Notes: generated by a model from the sequence alone, not told the origin. Counted from the stretch's first letter, positions 28,025 through 38,123 are shown. The stretch: DNA of 64,000 nucleotides from JAIOQJ01 sp963718635 (GCA_963718635.1 OY970367.1:1798001-1862000), one strand, 5' to 3'. Made by a program: numbers and translations.

Positions 28025-28574
28025 ACGATGAGTTTGCTTACCTATTCGGACAGGCCTCTGGCCTCATCGTTACACACGGTCAGGTCTGTTTTGAATTCGA
28101 GCCTGGAAGGCTCGTTCGGTCAGCCCAGGCCGTAGTCCCTGGAAGGGACAGAGGCCTGGGCGTGCAACGATCACCTGTTCGGTTATCTAAGGACCGCTCG
28201 CGCTGAATTACTTCCAAATCTATGCCAATGGCCATTTATTTTTTTCATATTCTGAACGGACAAAATACGTTTTTTCGAGATGTTGTCGATGAGCGGCCCT
28301 TACAGGGCCGATGGTCACGGTTTACCGATGAACCCAGGCCTTCGACCCCGCAAGCCGGGCCGAAGGCCTGGGCTGGTAGAATGAGCCTTTCAGGCTCAAC
28401 GCCATCCGCGAACTAAGTTGTGTGGAACGTTGCAGCCTCCCGGCCTGTCCATTCTACTTGCCCGCTCAAAACGCTCCGCTGCGGAGAGCCTTCGCGTTGC
28501 GGCCGACAAAAGCCGTCGGGCGCATCCGGCTATCAGGCGCAACGCGGCACTCTGCCCCCGTATAATAGCACCAT
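28025..28574. repeat. 550 bp gap with stacked palindromic repeats upstream of dnaX
   Basis: No gene. Successive hairpins are visible: GAGCCTGGAAGGCTC near 28100, CCCAGGCC...GGCCTGGG between about 28124 and 28159, CCCAGGCCTTCG...CGAAGGCCTGGG near 28332-28374, and GAGCCTTTCAGGCTC near 28382-28396. A further repeat half (CGCTCCGCTGCGGAGAGCCT then TTCGCGTTGCGG) starts near 28470. Confidence 0.75.
28561..28574 (+). promoter_or_regulatory. Extended -10 type TATAAT directly before dnaX
   Basis: A perfect TATAAT at 28561-28566 ends 8 bp before the dnaX ATG, so transcription would start at or one base before the start codon. There is no Shine-Dalgarno, consistent with a leaderless mRNA. The -35 region is not consensus. 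Confidence 0.45.
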
Positions 28575-30339
28575 ATGGCAAAGCAAAAAACTTCCGCCGA
28601 GTCTGCCGACGGCAATGTCGGGAATGCCTACACGGTTTTAGCTCGGCGTTATCGGCCGCAGCAATTCGCCGATTTAGTAGGCCAGGAAGCCATTTCGCGC
28701 GCGTTGATGAACGCGATCGAAAGCGGCCGGGTGGCGCACGCTTACCTCTTCACCGGCGTGCGCGGGACGGGAAAGACATCGACCGCTCGTATCCTGGCTA
28801 AGGCGCTGAACTGCGTCAAAGGCCCAACGCCGACACCGTGCGACCAATGCGAGATCTGCAAAGGCATCACCAGCGGCGAGGATGTTGACGTCCTCGAACT
28901 CGATGGCGCCAGCAATCGCGGCATCGATGAAATTCGTGCCATTCGGCAGAACGTCGGCACCCGGCCCACGCGTTCGCGCTACAAAATCTACATCATCGAC
29001 GAAGTCCACATGCTCACGCCGGCGGCGTTCAACGCTCTGCTCAAGACTCTCGAGGAACCTCCTGCGCACGTCAAATTCATCTTTGCCACGACCGAAGTGC
29101 AGAAGATCCCGATCACGATTTTGTCGCGCTGTCAGCGCTTCGACTTCGGCGGTATCTCTTCTTCGAAGATTGTGGCCAGACTCAAGGGCGTTGTTAAAGA
29201 AGAAGGTCGCCAAGCCGACGATGCCGCGTTGCTGATAATCGCACGCCGTGCTGCCGGATCGATGCGCGATGCCCAGTCGCTGCTCGATCAATTGCTTGCT
29301 TTTGATGCGGAGACGCTGACGGTCGAGCGCGTCCATCAAATCCTGGGCACAGCCAGCGACGAGCGAATGCTCACGCTTGTTGACGCCATTGCTGCCCGCA
29401 ATGCAGGCCAGGCTTTCGAATTGCTCGGACGCTTCGCCGAAGAAGGGACTGCAGTTGGGTGAATTGCTTGATCAAATCATCGAATATTGGCGCGGCCTGA
29501 TGCTGCTAAACTGCGCCGGCAAAGATTTTGCCGACCTTCCCTTTACCGATGCGAATCGCGATAAGGCCTATCAACATGCCAAGACCTTGCCGCTCGACAC
29601 GATCCTAGCCGGGCTGGACATCTTAACTTCGACCAAGAGCCGTCTGCGCAGCGGCAATCATGGTCTGATCCTTCTGGAAATGGCCATCCTTCGACTCATT
29701 CGCTTTGATGAATTGTTGCCCGTAGCTCAGCTTGCGCAGATGTTCGCGCAACCGGGGTCGGCGCCCCCGGCTCGTCCGGCTTCTGCGCTGCCAAATGCAG
29801 CCGATGCCGCAAAAAAAAACTCTACCCTGAAGCCTGAGCCTTCTACAAACGGCAAAGGTGTAGCTGCAGCCGAAGCTACTGCGCGACTGACTCTTGCCGA
29901 AGTTTGGGTAAAAGTGCTTGAAACGGTTGGCCCGTTTTTGGGGGGAAACCTCGATAAAGCCGGCCTGCCTGCAATTCTTGGGCCAAAATCACTGGTAATT
30001 CGATTCGGTAACGACTATACTTCTCAAAGTGACTTCTGTTCGGAGCCCCAGAGCGTCAACGAAATTCAGAAAGCCCTGCGAACGGTCACCGGCGATGAGT
30101 GGATCGTCCGCGTCGAGCGTTCAACGGTCGATGCGATCACGCCCGAGCAGGCAGAAACGAAAGTTCAAGCGGTTAAACCGGTTACGTATCGCGAACGCAG
30201 CCAGGAAGTCTTGCAGATGCCGTTGATTAGTCGGGCGGTTGATAAACTCGGTGCAAGGCTTTTGAAGATTGACGATGGCTTTGGCACACTCAACGTGATT
30301 CCCCGGGATGTCGAAATCCTTGAAGTGCAGGAACCCTAA
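28575..30339 (+). CDS. dnaX: DNA polymerase III subunits gamma/tau (frameshift at 29445-29447)
   Basis: Clamp-loader ATPase, about 588 residues when restored. Walker A GVRGTGKTST (61-70); zinc module C80, C89, C92, C95 (PCDQCEICKG); Walker B IIDEVHML; sensor 1 FIFATTEVQKIP. The first frame ends at 29460 after FAEEGTAVG. Removing one G from the GGG at 29445-29447 continues as FAEEGLQLGELLDQIIEYWRG, the expected domain III. The C-terminal tau-like region runs to 30339. A programmed shift is possible in principle for dnaX, but the position and direction do not match the known A-run -1 signal. The next gene starts one base after the stop. Confidence 0.95.
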
Positions 30340-30340
30340 A

Positions 30341-30685
30341 ATGTTCAAGCAAATTGGTCAAATTGCCAGCATGATGAAAAACCTGCCCAAAATGAAGGCA
30401 GCGATGGAGGATCTTCAGAAGAACCTCGGCCAGATAACCGCCGAGGGCACAGCCGGCGGCAATATGGTGACGGCCAAGGTCAATGGGCGCATGGAAGTCG
30501 TTTTCTGCCATATCAGCGATGAAGCGATGAAACTCCAGGACAAGGAGATGCTGGAAGACCTGATTGCCGCATCGATCAACCAAGCGATGGAGAAGGTGAA
30601 TCTGTTGCGGGCAGAGGAGACGCAAAAGCTGGCTTCCAATCTCGGCATGCCGGTTCCCGAAGAAGGAATGCCCGGCCTTATCTAA
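30341..30685 (+). CDS. YbaB/EbfC family nucleoid-associated protein
   Basis: 114 residues. Starts MFKQIGQIASMMKNLPKMKA and contains the family core with NMVTAKVNGRMEVVFCHISD and DLIAASINQAMEKVN. YbaB/EbfC proteins are dimeric DNA-binding proteins with tweezer-like helices. The gene lies between dnaX and recR, the order conserved across bacteria. The ATG at 30341 immediately follows the dnaX stop, with AGGAA inside the dnaX end, so translation is probably coupled. Confidence 0.95.
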   Translation: MFKQIGQIASMMKNLPKMKAAMEDLQKNLGQITAEGTAGGNMVTAKVNGRMEVVFCHISDEAMKLQDKEMLEDLIAASINQAMEKVNLLRAEETQKLASNLGMPVPEEGMPGLI

Positions 30686-30689
30686 GAGG

Positions 30690-31298
30690 ATGGCAGAACC
30701 GATGGAGCCGCTCGGAGCCATTGCCCGTGTTATCCAAGAATTGACCAAGCTGCCGGGGATCGGTCCGAAATCGGCGGAGCGGATCGCGCATCATTTGTTA
30801 ATGGGTGATCGGGGCGTGGCCGCGAGTTTAGCCGAGGCGTTGCGTTCGGTCGTCGAGCAGGTTCATCCCTGTGCCGAATGCTTCAACCTCACCGAGGGGA
30901 GGCTCTGCTCCATCTGCGCTAACCCAAAGCGCGATACCGCAACGATATGCGTGATCGAGACGCCGCGAGATTTGGCCGTCTTAGAACGAGCGGGAAACTA
31001 TCGCGGCCTTTATCACGTGCTGAACGGGCGATTGGCGCCGCTCGATAACGTCGGCCCCGACCAATTGACCTTTGATGCTTTGCTCCGCCGCGTTGAACGC
31101 GGTGGCGTGCGCGAGATTATCTTGGCCACTAGCCCGACTCTCGAAGGTGACGGCACTGCCCTCTATGCTTCAAACCTGCTGGCCGGGACTCGGGTCCTCA
31201 TTACGCGGTTGGCCCGAGGCATTGCGTCCGGCAGTTCGCTCGAATTGGCAAACGCCCAAATGCTCGCAGATGCCCTGGATGGCCGACGTGCGTTTTAG
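30690..31298 (+). CDS. recR: Recombination mediator RecR
   Basis: 202 residues. Works with RecO (and RecF) in loading RecA on gapped DNA. Helix-hairpin-helix motif LTKLPGIGPKSAERIAHHLL; four-cysteine zinc finger CAECFNLTEGRLCSIC; Toprim core ICVIETPRDLAVLERAGNY and ATSPTLEGDGTALYASNLL. It lies 4 bp after ybaB with AAGAGG upstream, forming the dnaX-ybaB-recR operon. Length and motifs are fully normal. Confidence 0.96.
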   Translation: MAEPMEPLGAIARVIQELTKLPGIGPKSAERIAHHLLMGDRGVAASLAEALRSVVEQVHPCAECFNLTEGRLCSICANPKRDTATICVIETPRDLAVLERAGNYRGLYHVLNGRLAPLDNVGPDQLTFDALLRRVERGGVREIILATSPTLEGDGTALYASNLLAGTRVLITRLARGIASGSSLELANAQMLADALDGRRAF

Positions 31299-31334
31299 CC
31301 CGGTTCGGCTTCGCGATTGCAAGAGGTATACTTG

Positions 31335-32822
31335 ATGAGCTCCATGCGGATGGAAATGTCGCCCCGGCTTCAGCAGACGATGAAGCTTGCGCCGCGCATG
31401 ATCCAATCGATGGAGATCCTGCAGCTCCCGATCGTCGAGCTGCAAGAGCGCATCGAACAGGAACTGCAGGAAAACGTCGTTCTCGAGCTGCGCGAAAAAA
31501 CCGTTGAAGTCGAAGACGTGGAGGGGGACAGCGCCCCGGCTGAGAAATTCGACCCCGATGCGCCGATCGTACACGATGCTGATGCCGAGACCGATTTCAA
31601 ACGGCTCGAAGAACTCGATAAAGATTGGGATGGCCACTTCAACGAAGATCACATTCCATCGCGAAGCGCTATCGCCGATGCCGGCGATAAAAAACTCGAC
31701 GCCATGCAGAATATGCCGGCGCGCGAGCAATCATTGCAAGATTATCTCGAGCAACAACTGGCGTTTCTCGACCTGACTGCCGAGCAGCATGAGATCATCG
31801 AATATCTGATCGCCAATCTCGATGAACGCGGCTACCTCGACAACAAAAAGTCGCCGTTGCAAGAACTGGCGATGGCATACGGCAAGACGGTTACCGCCGA
31901 GCATTTGGAAGAAGTGCTGCTGCTGTTGCAAAAGCTCGACCCGGCCGGCGTCGGCGCCCGCGACCTTGCCGAGTGCCTGCTGTTGCAAGTCACCAATGAG
32001 ACGCCGCACCGCGATTTGCTGCGCACGCTCATTCTGCATCACATGGAAGATTTAGCCTGCAATCGCCTGCCGGTTATCCAAAAGAAAACGGGCGCTGATA
32101 TTGCCTCCATCAAAGAAGCGTTCGAAATCCTCAAACGGCTTGATCCGAAACCGGGCTCGCGCTTTGCTTCAGAAAGTGTCCGCTACATCACGCCCGATAT
32201 CATCGTCGAGCGCAACGATGAAGGGGAATATGCGATCCGGCTTACCGAAGACTGGACGCCGAACATCCACGTCAATCGTAAATACCTGGAGCAATATCGC
32301 GATAAATCCACCGATGCCAAGGCCAAGGAATATCTGCGCCGAAAGATTCAGGCGGCCCAATGGCTCATCGAATCAATCGAACAACGACGGGCAACACTGG
32401 AGAAGGTGACTCGGGCCATTGTCTCGCACCAGAAAGCCTTTCTGGAAAAGGTCCAGGACTATATCGAGCCGTTGAAAATGCAGCAGATCGCCGATCAGGT
32501 GAAGGTGCATGTGACAACCGTTAGCCGAGCGGTGGACGACAAATACGTGCAAACAACCCGCGGCGTCTTTCCACTGAAGCGCTTCTTCGGCGGCGGCACC
32601 AAGAATGAAGTGACGGGCGAAGACGTTGCTTGGGAAAAAATCAAGCAAAAGCTTCTCGAACTTATCGGCAACGAAGACAAAAGCAGCCCGCTTTCTGACG
32701 AAGATTTGGTGGAGAAACTGCACGAGTCCGGCTATCCGGTCGCTCGCCGTACGGTGACGAAATATCGCAAAATGTTAAAAATCCCCTCTTCCCGGCAACG
32801 TAAAGACTGGGCGATGCAGTGA
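31335..32822 (+). CDS. rpoN: RNA polymerase sigma-54 factor
   Basis: 495 residues. Region I is Gln/Leu-rich (SPRLQQTMKLAPRMIQSMEI, then QLPIVELQERIEQELQENVVL). An acidic region II follows (VEVEDVEGDSAPAEKFDPDA). The core-binding region contains LDPAGVGARDLAECLLLQV. The HTH segment is MQQIADQVKVHVTTVSRAVDDKYVQT in outline, and the C-terminal RpoN box reads ARRTVTKYRKMLKIP. The ATG at 31335 follows AAGAGGT, 36 bp after recR, so it may be transcribed with the dnaX operon. Targets would be -24/-12 promoters with enhancer-binding activators; none is in the window. Confidence 0.96.
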   Translation: MSSMRMEMSPRLQQTMKLAPRMIQSMEILQLPIVELQERIEQELQENVVLELREKTVEVEDVEGDSAPAEKFDPDAPIVHDADAETDFKRLEELDKDWDGHFNEDHIPSRSAIADAGDKKLDAMQNMPAREQSLQDYLEQQLAFLDLTAEQHEIIEYLIANLDERGYLDNKKSPLQELAMAYGKTVTAEHLEEVLLLLQKLDPAGVGARDLAECLLLQVTNETPHRDLLRTLILHHMEDLACNRLPVIQKKTGADIASIKEAFEILKRLDPKPGSRFASESVRYITPDIIVERNDEGEYAIRLTEDWTPNIHVNRKYLEQYRDKSTDAKAKEYLRRKIQAAQWLIESIEQRRATLEKVTRAIVSHQKAFLEKVQDYIEPLKMQQIADQVKVHVTTVSRAVDDKYVQTTRGVFPLKRFFGGGTKNEVTGEDVAWEKIKQKLLELIGNEDKSSPLSDEDLVEKLHESGYPVARRTVTKYRKMLKIPSSRQRKDWAMQ

Positions 32823-32852
32823 GAGAACTCTTCGCTGGCGCTTCAGGCTCGT

Positions 32853-32967
32853 GGGTCCGCCAACGGATTCTGGCGAGCGGCGCGGCGTAAGCCCGCCGTG
32901 GTTCCGAACCCACGGCGGGCTTACGCCGCGCCGCTCGCCAGAATTGCCAGAAAGAGTTGGCGCACCC
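32853..32967. repeat. 115 bp palindromic repeat, GGGTGCGCCAAC-type, copy 4
   Basis: Left end GGGTCCGCCAACGGATTCTG; right end GAGTTGGCGCACCC, so the outermost 12 bp are inverted repeats with one mismatch. The inner hairpin arm GGCGAGCGGCGCGGCGTAAG matches copy 3. The loop GTGGTTCCGAACCCAC is the exact reverse complement of the loop in copy 3, while the outer ends keep the same orientation. Confidence 0.93.
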
Positions 32968-33088
32968 TGGCTCGCGCCGCAACAAATACCTGCCTTGGCG
33001 CTTTCCGACCGTGAACATAGGATAGCGAAGATTTCCTTGCGGTCTTGCGAGGCCGTTTTACCTTTCAGTCTTTGTTCGGGAATAGACA

Positions 33089-33619
33089 ATGCAGCGTTTT
33101 CTACTGCTCGGTTGCCTGGCATCCATGGTCCTCGGAGCTAACGTGTACGGTGATGAGCCGACTAAGGCTCCCGTTAAGACTCATGCAGGCCTGCAACAAT
33201 TGAAGAAACTGGAAGGCACGTGGGTGGAAGCCGACAAGGACGGCAAACCGACCGACAAAGTTGTGTCCATTATCAAGGTCACTGCAGGAGGCAGCGCCGT
33301 CCAGGAGACGTTGTTCCCCGGGCAACCGATGGAAATGATTTCGCTCTTTCACCTCGATGGCGCCGACCTGGTCATGAATCATTTCTGTGTGTTGGGCAAT
33401 CAACCTTGCATGAAGGCCGATCCGAAGTCGCCGCCGAACCAGATTCATTTCGTATTCGCCGGCGGCACCAACTTCGACCCGGCGAAAGACGCTCATATGC
33501 ACGAAGCCACTCTCACGTTCGTGGACGACGACCACATTGAAACGAGCGCCGTGGCTTGGGTCGATGGCAAACCAAACACCGATCACTGCAAAGTAAATAA
33601 GCTGGTTCGCAAGAAGTAA
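33089..33619 (+). CDS. Secreted lipocalin-like hypothetical protein
   Basis: 176 residues with a Sec signal (RFLLLGCLASMVLGANVYG). The mature part starts GLQQLKKLEGTWVEADKDGK, reminiscent of lipocalin-like or DUF1579-like beta-barrels that begin with an LxGTW motif. It continues with beta-strands such as QIHFVFAGGTNFDPAKDAH and a His-rich segment HMHEATLTFVDDDHIE. I do not recognise a named family. It stands alone with its own gap upstream and a secreted thioredoxin-like gene 70 bp downstream. Confidence 0.72.
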   Translation: MQRFLLLGCLASMVLGANVYGDEPTKAPVKTHAGLQQLKKLEGTWVEADKDGKPTDKVVSIIKVTAGGSAVQETLFPGQPMEMISLFHLDGADLVMNHFCVLGNQPCMKADPKSPPNQIHFVFAGGTNFDPAKDAHMHEATLTFVDDDHIETSAVAWVDGKPNTDHCKVNKLVRKK

Positions 33620-33691
33620 GCTAATCTTTTCGCTAGTTAGAAAAAGGGCTGAAAGACGTCCATTTCTGTTAGTCATCCAAAGGAGTTCCCC

Positions 33692-34773
33692 ATGTCGGCA
33701 CGGTTAATCGCCCTGACTTCGGTCGCTTTGACATTCTTCGCCTCGATGGCCCTGGCTGAAGATCCGACATTAGTGATCGGCAGCCCGGCGCCGAAATTGT
33801 CCGTTAAGGAATTTGTCAAAGGCGAGCCGGTCAAGCAGTTCGACAAGGATAAAATTTACGTGGTCGAATTCTGGGCGACCTGGTGCGCTCCGTGTCGAAC
33901 GTCGATCCCTCATTTGACTGCCTTGCAGAAACTTTACCCGAAGGCGACTTTTATTGGAGTTAGTGTTTTCGAAGAAGAGCCAAGCGAAGTTGCTGGCTTC
34001 GTCAAAGAGATGGGCGAAAAGATGGACTACCGCGTAGCGACTGACTCTGTACCCGAGAAGGCCGATGCGCGGGATGGCAAGATGGCCACCGATTGGATGA
34101 AGGCTGCGAAACGCCCGGCATCCCCACGGCATTTGTCGTCAATGGCGAAGGCATCATCGCCTGGATTGGCCATCCGAGCGGCTTGGACAAACCGCTCGAA
34201 CAGATCGTGAACGGCAAATGGGATGTGGCCGTCGCGGCCAAGCGCAGCAAGCTGACGCGCGAGATCGAGGCTCGGCTTGAAAACGTCGATGAGAAAAAGC
34301 CGGGCGAAGTCGTTAAATTTTTGGATGACAAGTTCAAAGAGGATCCCGAACTGGAGAACAGTTTCGCGCAGCAAAAATTCATCTTCATGCTGCGGGTGAA
34401 GGATGCTCAGACAAGCGCGGTGGAGTATGGCAATCGGTTGATCGACAAAATCTTCACCAGTGATAAGTATGCCCAGCAGGAGATTGCCGACCAGATTCTG
34501 GACGCCAGCGGCGACGACAAGCCGGACGCCAAATTGCTTGCCCTGGCACTAAAGGCTGCGACGAATGCAGATGAACTTGCCAAGGGGAAACATGCCGATA
34601 TCGCGCTGACGCTCGCCAAAACCTACTTTGCAAGCAATGAGGCCGTGAAAGCGCTAGACGCAATGGAACGCGTTATGAAGATCGTGAAATCAGCCGACGA
34701 GCCGGATGAAAAGGAAGTGGCCGAGTTGTCGAAGCTGTTGGAGAAGTATAAGAAAGCGGCCGAGAAGAAGTGA
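33692..34773 (+). CDS. Secreted TlpA-like thioredoxin-fold protein (frameshift near 34107)
   Basis: Periplasmic disulfide or redox protein. Sec signal to about residue 22; AhpC/TSA-TlpA core with IYVVEFWATWCAPCRTSIPH, where C65 and C68 form the redox CxxC. The first frame is lost after TDWMKAAK. The second frame gives the expected GIPTAFVVNGEGIIAWIGHP and then a long helical region (KAATNADELAKGKHADIALT). A single missing G near 34107 explains the break. Restored length is about 360 residues. The C-terminal helical extension of about 180 residues is typical of planctomycete TlpA-like proteins; its role is unknown. Confidence 0.87.
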
Positions 34774-34774
34774 C

Positions 34775-36178
34775 TTAAACTCTCTCGTCTGGTTTTAGAG
34801 CCGTTACGATAGCCGTTGCTAACGCGTCCTCCTGAGAGGCAAAGACGGTTCGCAAATCAAAGCAGACCTGTCCGTCGTGGATGCGAGCCACGACGGACAG
34901 GTTGCCGCAGCGCAAGCGTTTCGCGAACGCTTCTTCGCTCCAGTGTTTAGATTTGATCGCGACGACTGATGCCGGCAGCGGCAAATCAGGAAGCGAACCA
35001 CCGCCGACGAAAGATTGAGTGTCGTACGTCTGCACTTCTGCGAGAACATTAGCTCCCTTTAGCTTTTCGACAAAGACTTTCACACGGTTACGCAGTAGGT
35101 CGGCTGGCAAGGAAAGCATCTGCAAAGTGGGAATCTGCGCTTGGGCCAGTTGAAGATTCAAGTATAGCCTTAAGGTCGCTTCCAGCGCGGCCAATGACAT
35201 CTTGTCGAGACGGAAAGCCCTCATTAACGGGTCTTCTTCGATTTTGTCAATTAGATTTTTCTTGCCGACAATGAGACCTGCCTGCGGGCCGCCGAGCAGT
35301 TTATCGCCACTGCAAAGCACAAGATCAGCGCCTGCTGCAACGCTTTGGGGCACAACTGGTTCGCCCGGCAGGCCGAAGAGAGCAAAGTCGAACATGGCGC
35401 CGCTGCCGACGTCGTCGATTATTGGCAGGGAATGTTTTCTTGCGAGGGCAACCATTTCCTCCAGTGATGGGGTTTCGGTGAATCCGCGAACGCGATAGTT
35501 GCTCGGGTGAACCCGCATCAACAGGCCGGTGTTTGTGCCGATGGCCTTTTCGTAGTCAGCGACACGGGTGATGTTGGTCGTTCCCACTTCGCGGAGAACC
35601 GCGCCGCTGACTGCCATGATTTCGGGGATGCGGAAACCGCCGCCGATTTCGATAAGCTGCCCCCGCGAGACGATGACCTCTTTGCCCGAAGCCAGAGCCC
35701 GCAGTGAGATAACCGTTGCCGCCGCGCAGTTGTTTACCACCGTGGCCGATTCCGCTCCCGTCAATCGCATAAGCAGTTCGCGGATTGGCTTTGGTCGTGA
35801 GGAGCGGTTGCCAGCAGCTAGATCGAGTTCGAGGTTGCAATAGCTGCGGGCAGCCTCGTAGGCCGCCAGCGCGGCTACTTCAGCCAGCGGCGCCCGGCCT
35901 AAGTTCGTATGCAGTACGATCCCCGTCGCGTTGATAACTGGACGCAACTGTGCCGCCGAATCCATAGCCAGGCATGCGCCGACTCGCTCTGCGATTGTTA
36001 CGGGGTCGCAGTCCGTCTGTTGCCCGGATGCCAGTTGTCCGCGCAATAATTCGAGTTCCTTTCGAATAGCTTCGACGACTAACGATTGCGGCCATTGCGC
36101 CATAATCGGTCGCAGCGCTTCGTGTGTAATCAGCCTCGTTACGGAAGGCAACTGGCGAAAGGGGGAGTTGGGATTCAT
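34775..36178 (-). CDS. selA: L-seryl-tRNA(Sec) selenium transferase
   Basis: 467 residues. PLP enzyme that converts seryl-tRNA(Sec) to selenocysteinyl-tRNA(Sec) using selenophosphate. Landmarks: INATGIVLHTNLGRAPLAEV, YCNLELDLAAGNRSSRP, the PLP lysine in VLCSGDKLLGGPQAGLIVGK, and a C-terminal catalytic-loop region VARIHDGQVCFDLRTV. The ATG at 36178 lies 10 bp after the selB stop, so selB-selA are one operon. The stop codon at 34775 is 1 bp from the end of the convergent TlpA gene. selD and the tRNA(Sec) gene are not seen in the window. Confidence 0.95.
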   Translation of the reverse strand: MNPNSPFRQLPSVTRLITHEALRPIMAQWPQSLVVEAIRKELELLRGQLASGQQTDCDPVTIAERVGACLAMDSAAQLRPVINATGIVLHTNLGRAPLAEVAALAAYEAARSYCNLELDLAAGNRSSRPKPIRELLMRLTGAESATVVNNCAAATVISLRALASGKEVIVSRGQLIEIGGGFRIPEIMAVSGAVLREVGTTNITRVADYEKAIGTNTGLLMRVHPSNYRVRGFTETPSLEEMVALARKHSLPIIDDVGSGAMFDFALFGLPGEPVVPQSVAAGADLVLCSGDKLLGGPQAGLIVGKKNLIDKIEEDPLMRAFRLDKMSLAALEATLRLYLNLQLAQAQIPTLQMLSLPADLLRNRVKVFVEKLKGANVLAEVQTYDTQSFVGGGSLPDLPLPASVVAIKSKHWSEEAFAKRLRCGNLSVVARIHDGQVCFDLRTVFASQEDALATAIVTALKPDERV

Positions 36179-36188
36179 GAAGTTACGA

Positions 36189-38123
36189 TCAGGAGGCAAC
36201 CGAAGCTTGATTGGTAAAGGATACCCGCAAGTCGCCGACACGCCGGGTTACATTCGTCCGATCCAAAAACTCACAAAGCGGTATCGCGTACTTGCGCGTT
36301 GTGCCGAATAGATCGCGAATCTCGGCCACGGTCATTCCTGCGGGCTTCTCGGCCAAGCCTTTGGCGAGGCGAGCAAACATTTCCGTTGCAACATCCGCAT
36401 GAAGGTAAATAGACGGGCTGATGCGAACTAATAACCCTTCGGCAACCGCTACCTCGAAGATGTCGTCCAGCGCAGCGGCATTGCCTCCGGCATGCACGGC
36501 AAAGGTGCTCGGCTCCGGCGGCTGAAACCCCGCCTCCCGATGCGCTGCCACGATTTTATCTTTCAGCTTCCGTTGATTGACGCTCAGCTTCGGGTTGAAG
36601 TCTGCCCGAGCAATGCGCTTGGCGTCGCCGGCTAATTTGCGTTGTCTGAGCAGCCAATCGATGACTCCATGCAACACCGCATTGTCGCCAATATAGTCGA
36701 GCGTGGCCAAAACTTTTTGTCGATCGAGCGACGTCATCAACGGGTTTTCCGAATGCAATTTGCCGACGGCTTCCATCAGTCGGCCTTGTAATTCCTCAAA
36801 TCGTTCGGCGTGGAGTAACACTCGCCCGGCTGTCGTGGCAACTTCAATCAACTTGCCTTCGGCTTGCAATTTCTCGATGACTTCTAGTGCCCGTTGCGGA
36901 TCGATGCCTGCCCCACGTATAAGGTCGAGTGTAGTAACGCCGGCCCATCCGCTCAGCCATGCGGCGGCATCAGCACGAAGGGCTTCGTCCGTCGCAGCAA
37001 GCGGCTCGATCCATCGGAGCATCTCCATATGCCGTCGGCGGATCTTCTTGGCCACCGGCTGCAAGACTCGCCCGCCGCCAAGCGTATGCTCTGCCGAGGA
37101 ATCGCGCAAGACGAACGGTTGCCCCCAAACAGCTGTCACGGGTTCCGCGAGAAACAATTGCGCAAACGCGACGCCGCTCGATTCGATGGCATCGCAGTCG
37201 AGCAGCGACACCGTAGCCATAATGTCAGCCGTACCGAGGTGTAAGCGCACTTCCGTGCGATGCTTCAAGGGCCGGCGCAGATTAGCTAGTGCCTTCAGGT
37301 GGACGGTCAATACGCGCGTCGGCAGCAGATAGCCGATGCGGGCGAGTTCCTGGCCTCGGCCTATTTCACTATGGGCAACGCTTGGCAGATTGATCGCTGC
37401 GGCGTTGGCCGCAATGAACTTCGCTAACTGCCCGCTCGTGGTTGTGCAACGAACGGACGCGGAGACGCTCCCGTCGCGGCCACCATTCGATTTCTTCGCC
37501 GACACTCAGTTTTCCCGAGACGACCGAGCCCGTCACGACTGTGCCGTGCCCCTCGACGATGAACGATCGATCGATCGGCATGCGGAACCAGCCATCATCG
37601 CTTTTCTTGATGATGCGCGAGCAGACTGCGCCAAAGCTTGCTTTAGCTCATCGATTCCCTGATCGCGTATCACCGATGTTGCAATGATTGGCGCATCGGC
37701 GAGAAAGGTGCCTTGCACCAAATCGCGAATCTCAAGTTCGACGAGTTCGAGTGTCGTTGCATCAACTAAGTCCGCTTTCGTAATCGCGATAACGCCGGCC
37801 TGTAGCCCAAGAATTTGAAGGATATCCAGATGCTCGCGCGTCTGCGGCTTGATCGACTCGCTGGCCGAGACGATCAACAGAGCCAGATCAATGCTCGACG
37901 CGCCGGCCAGCATATTTTTGATGAAACGTTCGTGGCCGGGAACATCGATGATGCCGAGATGAACATCTTCCAGATCGAGAAACGCAAAGCCGATATCAAT
38001 GGTGATGCCGCGTTCTTTTTCTTCGGGAAGCCGGTCGCAGTCCACGCCGGTGAGAGCTTTCACCAAAGCCGTCTTGCCGTGATCAATGTGGCCAGCCGTT
38101 CCCAGAATCAAGTCGCGCCGCAT
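36189..38123 (-). CDS. selB: Selenocysteine-specific elongation factor (two frameshifts)
   Basis: Delivers Sec-tRNA(Sec) to UGA codons with a SECIS element. ATG at 38123 follows AGGAGGAGT. G-domain: GTAGHIDHGKT (P-loop), ERGITIDIGFAF, DVPGHE and TKAD. Domain II reads GTVVTGSVVSGKLSVGEEIE. The C-terminal winged-helix domains recognise the mRNA hairpin. The coding sequence lies in three frames. The first break near 37616 needs one added base (SARIIKKSDDGWFRMPIDRSF is then continuous). The second near 37400 needs one removed base (EVHCGQRAAINLPSV). Restored length is about 645 residues. selA follows directly. Confidence 0.93.
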
